NCBI GenBank assembly: GCA_002085355.1 | Contig: NATN01000008.1 | Span: forward strand, 1-20,046 | Source of the DNA: Candidatus Zhuqueibacterota bacterium 4484_87 | GTDB taxonomy: Bacteria > Zhuqueibacterota > Zhuqueibacteria > Thermofontimicrobiales > Thermofontimicrobiaceae | DNA: 20,046 bases | Direction: 5' to 3' | Part shown: in pieces, positions 15,098-20,046 of the stretch | Layout of the letters: each line of letters begins with the position of its first letter | Numbering within the stretch: position 1 is the stretch's first letter | Notes under the pieces: model-generated | Databases searched by the model: none | The model's input: only the letters and a program-made list of their open reading frames with translations | What the model was told of the DNA's origin: nothing | Translations under genes and position numbers: made by a program

Positions 15098-16351
15098 TTA
15101 TGCTGTTTTTTTCACTTTCTTGTAAACGATTGTCGGTTCCTTGCGTTTCGTAACGACTTCTTCAGTGACAACGCATTTCTTGACATTTTTCATGTCCGGC
15201 AATTTGAACATAATTTCCAGCATCATTTCTTCCATTATTGCGCGTAGCGCTCGGGCGCCTGTTTTTCGCTTCAAGGATTCTTTGACAATGGCGTGCAGCG
15301 CTTTGTCTTCGAATTCCAATTCAACATTGTCCAGCTCAAATAGCTTTTTGTACTGTTTTGTGAGAGCGTTTTTCGGCTCAATGAGGATGGTGTATAACGC
15401 ATCTTCATTCAACTCATCGAAAACGCAATTGATGGGCAGTCTGCCGATGAGCTCGGGAATCAACCCGAATTGCAACAGATCTTCCGGTTGCACATGGCGC
15501 AGGACAGAACCGATATTGTCATGCCGTTTTTTCTGCAAATCAGCTCCGAAGCCGAGTCCTTTTTTGCCAAGGCGGCCGGCAATGATTTTTTCGACGCCGT
15601 CAAAAGCGCCGCCGACAATGAACAGTATGTTTTTCGTGTTGATATTGATTAAATTTTGTTCCGGATGTTTCCTGCCGCCCTTCGGAGGCACTGAAGCAAC
15701 AGTCCCTTCCAAAATTTTCAGCAATGCCTGTTGCACGCCTTCGCCAGATACATCACGGGTGATGGACGGATTGCCGGATTTTCGTGCGATTTTATCGATT
15801 TCATCAATGTAAACGATGCCCTTTTCCGCTAATTCCACATCGTAATCCGCTGCCTGAAGCAAACGAACGAGGATGTTCTCCACATCTTCGCCCACGTAGC
15901 CCGCTTCTGTCAGTGTGGTGGCGTCGGCAATGGTGAACGGAACTTTCAAAAAGTGCGCCAGTGTCTGCGCCATAAGCGTTTTGCCAGTTCCCGTCGGGCC
16001 TATCAACAGAATGTTGCTTTTTTCCAGTTCCACATCATCGAAGAATGTGTCGCCGGTTTCCACGCGCTTGTAGTGATTGTACACCGCGACAGAAACGATT
16101 TTTTTAGCGTTCTCCTGACCAATGACGTAGTTGTCCAACTCTTTTTTGATCTCGGAGGGCGTACGAATTTTATTCCCGGCTTTGATGGCGCGTCGGTTCC
16201 TATCTTCGCGAATGATTTCGCTGGCAGTTTTCACGCACTCATTGCAGATATATACATCCGGCCCTGTGACAATACATTCGACCTGATGCGAGCTTTTGCC
16301 GCAAAAAGAACAGATGTATAATCGCTCCCGGCTATTTTCATAATTGTCCAT
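15098..16351 (-). CDS. clpX: ATP-dependent Clp protease unfoldase subunit ClpX
   Basis: The 417-residue AAA+ unfoldase has a zinc-binding N-domain (Cys14, Cys17, Cys36, Cys39) that recruits adaptors and substrates. Walker A GPTGTGKT (118-125), the pore loop GYVG (151-154), Walker B VYIDEID (180-186), the RKH loop (227-229), GLIPELIGR with the probable arginine finger (296-304), and sensor-2 GARALR (365-370) follow in normal order. GLGFG at 265-269 corresponds to the IGF loop that docks into ClpP; the first residue is Leu rather than Ile, a mild change. ClpX forms a hexamer that unfolds tagged proteins and threads them into ClpP in the cytoplasm. It is last in the tig-clpP-clpX run, 30 bases after clpP, with GAGGT before the ATG. 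Length and motifs are normal for the family. Confidence 0.97.
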   Translation of the reverse strand: MDNYENSRERLYICSFCGKSSHQVECIVTGPDVYICNECVKTASEIIREDRNRRAIKAGNKIRTPSEIKKELDNYVIGQENAKKIVSVAVYNHYKRVETGDTFFDDVELEKSNILLIGPTGTGKTLMAQTLAHFLKVPFTIADATTLTEAGYVGEDVENILVRLLQAADYDVELAEKGIVYIDEIDKIARKSGNPSITRDVSGEGVQQALLKILEGTVASVPPKGGRKHPEQNLININTKNILFIVGGAFDGVEKIIAGRLGKKGLGFGADLQKKRHDNIGSVLRHVQPEDLLQFGLIPELIGRLPINCVFDELNEDALYTILIEPKNALTKQYKKLFELDNVELEFEDKALHAIVKESLKRKTGARALRAIMEEMMLEIMFKLPDMKNVKKCVVTEEVVTKRKEPTIVYKKVKKTA

Positions 16352-16381
16352 ACATGACCTCGATTGTGTCAGATTTTGTCG

Positions 16382-16978
16382 CTATTTTTTATTTATTTTT
16401 CGTGACTGCATCACTTCATCGATGATGCCATATTTCAATGCTTCCTGCGCAGACATGAAGAAATTTCTGTCCGTGTCTTTGGCAATTTTTGAGATAGTCT
16501 GCCCTGTGTGTTTTGACAAAATTTTGTTAATTTCTTCGCGTATGTTCAAAATTTCTTTTGCCTGAATTTCGATATCTGCTGCCATTCCCTGAGCGCCGCC
16601 TAATGGCTGATGTATCATAACTCTCGAGTGTGGCAGAGCCGAACGTTTTCCCTGCGCGCCGGCTGCCAATAAAACAGCTCCCATGCTGGATGCTTGTCCC
16701 AGACAAATGGTCGCAACGTCAGGTTTGATGTACTGCATGGTATCGTAAATGCCCATGCCGGATGTAACGTAACCGCCGGGGCTGTTGATGTACATGTAAA
16801 TATCTTTTTCCGGATCTTCTGCTTCTAAAAATAATAATTGCGCAATAGCGAGACTGGCGACTACGTCGTCAATAGGCCCGCCAATAAAAATAATTCTTTC
16901 TTTTAATAGTCGTGAAAAAATATCATAGGCGCGTTCCCCGCGTCCTGTTTGTTCAATCACTATCGGAACTAAACTCAT
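16382..16978 (-). CDS. clpP: ATP-dependent Clp protease proteolytic subunit ClpP, with Asn at the triad Asp position
   Basis: The 198-residue protein aligns with ClpP from its N-terminus (VPIVIEQTGRGERAYDI), with no long propeptide. Nucleophile Ser98 lies in GQASSMGA and His123 in MIHQPLGG. By ungapped alignment with the E. coli enzyme (Ser97, His122, Asp171; offset one), the third triad position is residue 172, which here is Asn: the motif reads DTDRNFFMSA where DTxRD is usual. The codon is AAT on the coding strand. All other parts, including the handle helix and oligomer contacts, look normal, so the gene is not decaying. ClpP forms a 14-subunit barrel that degrades proteins fed by ClpX. 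Asn could still orient the histidine, reduce activity, or be a tolerated variant. AGAGG precedes the ATG by about six bases. Confidence 0.96.
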   Translation of the reverse strand: MSLVPIVIEQTGRGERAYDIFSRLLKERIIFIGGPIDDVVASLAIAQLLFLEAEDPEKDIYMYINSPGGYVTSGMGIYDTMQYIKPDVATICLGQASSMGAVLLAAGAQGKRSALPHSRVMIHQPLGGAQGMAADIEIQAKEILNIREEINKILSKHTGQTISKIAKDTDRNFFMSAQEALKYGIIDEVMQSRKINKK

Positions 16979-17043
16979 ATTTATCCTCTTTTATTTTAAA
17001 ATAATCAACCTGAGTAACTTGAAAAAAATTCCCAACATTAGAA

Positions 17044-18348
17044 TTAGTCAGCGGCAATGGTTTCAGCGATCTCCGCTTGTTTGCGCAGGTCTTCCAGCGT
17101 CACTATCTTTTCAACGACTTTTGAGTTGTTGATAATGGCATCAATAACTTTTTTATGCAGAAGCTCCTGACGCAGTTGACGACGCATTTTGTCCGTGCGA
17201 TATTCGCGTCGGATCTTCGGCGCTTCCCGTCCTGCTTTTTTTGCTATTTCTTCGATGTGATCATCAATTTCTTTGTCTTCAACCTTAAGATCTTCCATTT
17301 CTGAAATTTTATCGCGAATCATCCACCATCTCAGATTGCGAATTGCCTCGCTGCGAATTTCTTTTTTTATATCTTCTTCGCTGCCTTCCTGCGGATTGCG
17401 GGATTTGATCTCTTTTGCTACATCATCCACATAGCTATCAACGATAAAATCAGGCAGTTCGAAGGGGTTTTCCTTGACAAGTTTATCGATGACAATTTCT
17501 TCAAAATGGTTATTGTCGTTATCCGCGGCTTGCTTTTCCAGTTGCTCCCGAACTTTTTTTGTCAGGCTTTCCAGAGATTCTTCGCCGACATCTTTGGCAA
17601 ATTCATCGTCCAATTCCGGCAATTTTTTTTCTTTGATCTCTTTCACTGTCACTGAAAAATAATCAAAATCCGCTTCGCCTTCCGCATTTTCGGGGGCTTG
17701 AACTTTAATTTGCCGCGTTTCGCCGGGTTTGATACCCAGCAACTGTTCAGTCACTTCGTCATCATCTTCTTTTGTTCTCAATTGCAAATAACGGTTGTCA
17801 TATTTTTCTCCGATGAGCGGATGACCGGATTCATCGGTTTTTTGCAGATCAGCGACGATAAAATGTCCCTCTTTTGCTTCGTCTTCTACATTGTCCATCG
17901 TGGCGTACTGTTCGCGCAGATTTTCAAGGGCTTCCTCCACTTCAGCGTCAGAAACCTGATACACGCGTTTCTCAAATTTCAGCCCTTTGTATTTCGTCAG
18001 CTCAATTTCAGGCTCCACCCTGACAATGGCATTGAAAGTGAGACCGTTTTCCTCGTTAAAGTTAACGTCTTTGACTGACTCTATATCAAAATATTTGATT
18101 TTTTCCTGGTCTATCGCTTTTTGCAAAACTTCAGGAATTGCGTCTTCAATGGCTTCTGCTTCAATCTGTTTGCCGTAAACTTTTTTGATCAGATTTAACG
18201 GCACTTTCCCTTTGCGAAATCCTTCCAATTGAATTGTCTTTTTGTACTGCTGAAATTTTGCATTTATTTTGTCAGACAGTTCTTCATAAGGAACTTTAAT
18301 TTCAACCTTTTTCTTAAAATCTTCATGGTCAGCTACTTTTACTTCCAA
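17044..18348 (-). CDS. tig: Trigger factor, ribosome-associated chaperone, with TTG start
   Basis: The 434-residue protein has the three trigger-factor domains. The ribosome-binding domain (about 1-145) carries the signature GFRKGKVP (43-50) that docks at the tunnel exit. A diverged FKBP-like domain spans about 150-245 and lacks the usual aromatic pocket residues. The charged helical C-terminal chaperone domain starts after KKLPELDDEFA (near 247-257). It shields nascent chains as they leave the ribosome. The start is TTG at 18348, six bases after a perfect AAGGAG; no ATG or GTG lies nearby in frame with comparable support. A weaker start codon may limit its expression. It leads the classical tig-clpP-clpX order and lies 51 bases after a tRNA-Leu gene with no terminator between, so it may be read from the tRNA promoter. 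Confidence 0.95.
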   Translation of the reverse strand: MEVKVADHEDFKKKVEIKVPYEELSDKINAKFQQYKKTIQLEGFRKGKVPLNLIKKVYGKQIEAEAIEDAIPEVLQKAIDQEKIKYFDIESVKDVNFNEENGLTFNAIVRVEPEIELTKYKGLKFEKRVYQVSDAEVEEALENLREQYATMDNVEDEAKEGHFIVADLQKTDESGHPLIGEKYDNRYLQLRTKEDDDEVTEQLLGIKPGETRQIKVQAPENAEGEADFDYFSVTVKEIKEKKLPELDDEFAKDVGEESLESLTKKVREQLEKQAADNDNNHFEEIVIDKLVKENPFELPDFIVDSYVDDVAKEIKSRNPQEGSEEDIKKEIRSEAIRNLRWWMIRDKISEMEDLKVEDKEIDDHIEEIAKKAGREAPKIRREYRTDKMRRQLRQELLHKKVIDAIINNSKVVEKIVTLEDLRKQAEIAETIAAD

Positions 18349-18398
18349 TCTTTACTCCTTCTGTCGTATTTTCAAACAAAACAGTGAATTTTAGTGTC

Positions 18399-18483
<85 letters not shown>

Positions 18484-18495
18484 GGGATAATTTTA

Positions 18496-18524
18496 AATAT
18501 AAAAAAGAAACATGCAAATGTCAA
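18496..18524 (-). promoter_or_regulatory. Strong sigma-70-type promoter for tRNA-Leu (and possibly tig-clpP-clpX)
   Basis: On the minus strand TTGACA (18524-18519), a 17-base spacer and TATATT (18501-18496) match the consensus at 11 of 12 positions. Transcription would begin about six bases before the mature tRNA 5' end, leaving almost no leader. Confidence 0.8.
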
Positions 18525-18555
18525 TGTTTTTTTAAGTTAAAACGGCAAATTTCAG

Positions 18556-18804
18556 CTATTCAATGCAGTTTCGTAATAAAAGTTCCGCCGCGCAATGCCA
18601 TGGCAAATTAAAAGTGCTTTCATTAAAACCTGTGCGTTGATGCTGTGGTGCAATTTTAAAGAAATCATAAATGCAATTAGTGTGCCATGTGTTTAAATTA
18701 TCTCTATCTCTTAAAAAAAACAATGGATTGGTAAAGAAATCAGGCAGCCAATTTGTGTTATGTTTATCAATTTGCAAGAGGCTGACAACATTCCGAAATT
18801 TCAT
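18556..18804 (-). CDS. Doubtful 82-residue hypothetical protein
   Basis: This is the only sizeable open frame in the 519-bp gap between tRNA-Leu and the aldehyde dehydrogenase gene. ATG at 18804 has AGGA about eight bases upstream. The product is rich in Asn, Phe, Leu and His, has no signal peptide, membrane segment or motif I recognise, and its composition is unlike the certain proteins here. It may be chance or a remnant. The flank 18805-19002 holds only the promoter area and ribosome-binding site of the next gene. Confidence 0.2.
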   Translation of the reverse strand: MKFRNVVSLLQIDKHNTNWLPDFFTNPLFFLRDRDNLNTWHTNCIYDFFKIAPQHQRTGFNESTFNLPWHCAAELLLRNCIE

Positions 18805-19002
18805 AAATGTATCCTAAAAATCACTCGATTTTTTGTGAAGAGTCAATCTGACCTCTAAAAACCGCATAGCAACATGAATTGCCCACTAATTCTTTGATTT
18901 CATACAAGACAAAAAGATGCAAAAAATCTGAAATTTAACCTTGCTTTTTAAGTTGATAATTGATAAATTTAGCCATTGAAATTAAACAGAGGAGATTATT
19001 TT

Positions 19003-20046
19003 ATGAAGGCGTTGTTAGAAAAGTTAAACATTAAAGATGTCAATCCCGGTGGTTGCACGGGAATGGATGAGTGGATCACAGAGCCGGACGGCAGAGAATT
19101 GGTGTCGTACAATCCGGCTACCGGCGAACCGATCGCGCGGGTGATTCAGGTCGGAGAACAGGGATATGAGAAAATCATCGCCAAGGCAGAGGAAAGATTT
19201 TTGAGCTGGCGCATGGTTCCGGCGCCCAAACGCGGAGAAATAATTCGCGATCTGGGTCAGGCACTGCGCGAAATGAAAGAGCCTCTTGGCGAATTGGTAA
19301 CCTTGGAAATGGGAAAAATCAAAGCCGAAGGTCTGGGCGAAGTGCAGGAAATGATTGATATTTGCGATTTTGCCGTGGGCTTGTCGCGTCAATTGTATGG
19401 CTTGATGATGCACTCGGAAAGACCGGGCCATCGCATGTACGAGCAATGGCATCCGTTGGGACCGATCGCGATTATCACCGCGTTCAATTTTCCGGTAGCT
19501 GTCTGGGCGTGGAATGCAGCCATTGCTGGCGTTGCCGGCGATACAATGATCTGGAAACCTTCTTCGGAAGTGCCCTTGACTGCCATCGCGGTGCAGCACA
19601 TCGCCAACAAAGTAGCTGCAGACCACAACGTGGACGGTGTCTTTAATTTGCTCATCGGCGCCGGCAGAACCATCGGCGAGCGACTGATTAATGACTCTCG
19701 TATTAAATTGACCTCTTTCACCGGCTCCACAAAAATGGGACGTCGCGTTTCTGAAGCATCTGCCAAAAGATTCGGGCGCACAATTTTGGAGCTCGGCGGC
19801 AATAACGCAATTGTCGTAGCAGAGGACGCAAATCTGGATCTGGCGGTACGGGCAATTTTATTCGGCGCTGTCGGTACGGCGGGCCAGCGTTGCACAACGA
19901 CGCGGCGAATTATCATGCACAAATCCATTGCCAAAGAGCTGTCCGATCGCCTGGTCAGTGCCTATAAGCAGGTCAAAATCGGCGATCCGCTGCAAGAGGG
20001 TACTTTAATGGGCCCGCTGGTGACAGAGGCTGCCGTAGAAGATATG
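19003..20046 (+). CDS. ALDH7-family (antiquitin-type) aldehyde dehydrogenase, 3' end cut by window edge
   Basis: The first 348 residues of an NAD(P)-dependent aldehyde dehydrogenase of usual length about 510. The start is ATG at 19003, eight bases after AGAGGAG. Landmarks: FNFP with Asn162 (oxyanion position), WKPS with Lys185 (cofactor), FTGST (239-243), general-base Glu263 in ELGGNNA, and catalytic Cys297 in GTAGQRCTTTRR. The ELGGNN form (instead of ELGGK) and GTAGQRCT are the marks of the ALDH7 group, which oxidises alpha-aminoadipate semialdehyde / piperideine-6-carboxylate in lysine breakdown in animals and some bacteria. It is cytoplasmic. Substrate here is inferred from family only; no other lysine-degradation gene is visible. 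Regulation is not evident from the weak upstream promoter candidates. Confidence 0.93.
   Translation, partial: MKALLEKLNIKDVNPGGCTGMDEWITEPDGRELVSYNPATGEPIARVIQVGEQGYEKIIAKAEERFLSWRMVPAPKRGEIIRDLGQALREMKEPLGELVTLEMGKIKAEGLGEVQEMIDICDFAVGLSRQLYGLMMHSERPGHRMYEQWHPLGPIAIITAFNFPVAVWAWNAAIAGVAGDTMIWKPSSEVPLTAIAVQHIANKVAADHNVDGVFNLLIGAGRTIGERLINDSRIKLTSFTGSTKMGRRVSEASAKRFGRTILELGGNNAIVVAEDANLDLAVRAILFGAVGTAGQRCTTTRRIIMHKSIAKELSDRLVSAYKQVKIGDPLQEGTLMGPLVTEAAVEDM

Noticed and set aside
18828..18928. GATTTTTTG / CAAAAAATC inverted pair before the aldehyde dehydrogenase gene
   Set aside because: Nine AT-rich bases about 90 bp apart are expected by chance in this composition.

Overview
The window looks like chromosomal DNA from a diderm bacterium of the Fibrobacterota-Chlorobiota-Bacteroidota (FCB) assemblage. 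A Calditrichota- or KSB1-like lineage is my best guess, not a firm call. The grounds are a very large SprA-type outer-membrane translocon protein (type IX secretion), a fused SpeD-SpeE polyamine enzyme, an LPS-export permease pair, and a moderate, slightly AT-rich base composition. I see no rRNA, CRISPR array, prophage or intact insertion sequence. Most of it is core chromosome, with one AT-rich accessory gene and one intergenic repeat cluster.

Left third (1-8690): a sprA-like gene on the minus strand runs off the left edge; 1929 codons are visible. It diverges from an lptF-lptG pair on the plus strand whose genes overlap by 14 bases and end at a bidirectional terminator. The 377-bp space between the divergent genes carries a promoter for lptF, a 9-bp hairpin, and two copies of one 13-base word, each pointing toward its own gene. 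This suggests common control of two envelope systems: protein secretion and LPS export.

Middle (8690-14500), all minus strand: speDE (S-adenosylmethionine decarboxylase fused to spermidine synthase) with a leader that could form alternative terminator and antiterminator hairpins; an AT-rich lipoprotein gene with a possible NlpC/P60-like cysteine-peptidase arrangement; an NtrC-family sigma-54 activator with no kinase beside it; and engB followed at once by a class V aminotransferase gene.

Right third (14500-20046): a 290-bp cluster of hairpin repeats with no gene, then the protein-quality-control cluster tRNA-Leu(UAG)-tig-clpP-clpX, read leftward from a near-consensus promoter and closed by an intrinsic terminator after clpX. 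ClpP has Asn where the third catalytic-triad residue, Asp, is expected; this is the most striking single-residue observation in the window. After a poorly coding 519-bp stretch, an ALDH7-type aldehyde dehydrogenase gene starts on the plus strand and is cut by the right edge.

Start codons: tig and the lipoprotein gene appear to use TTG, each behind a strong Shine-Dalgarno sequence. For speDE an internal ATG fits both the ribosome-binding-site spacing and the family numbering.
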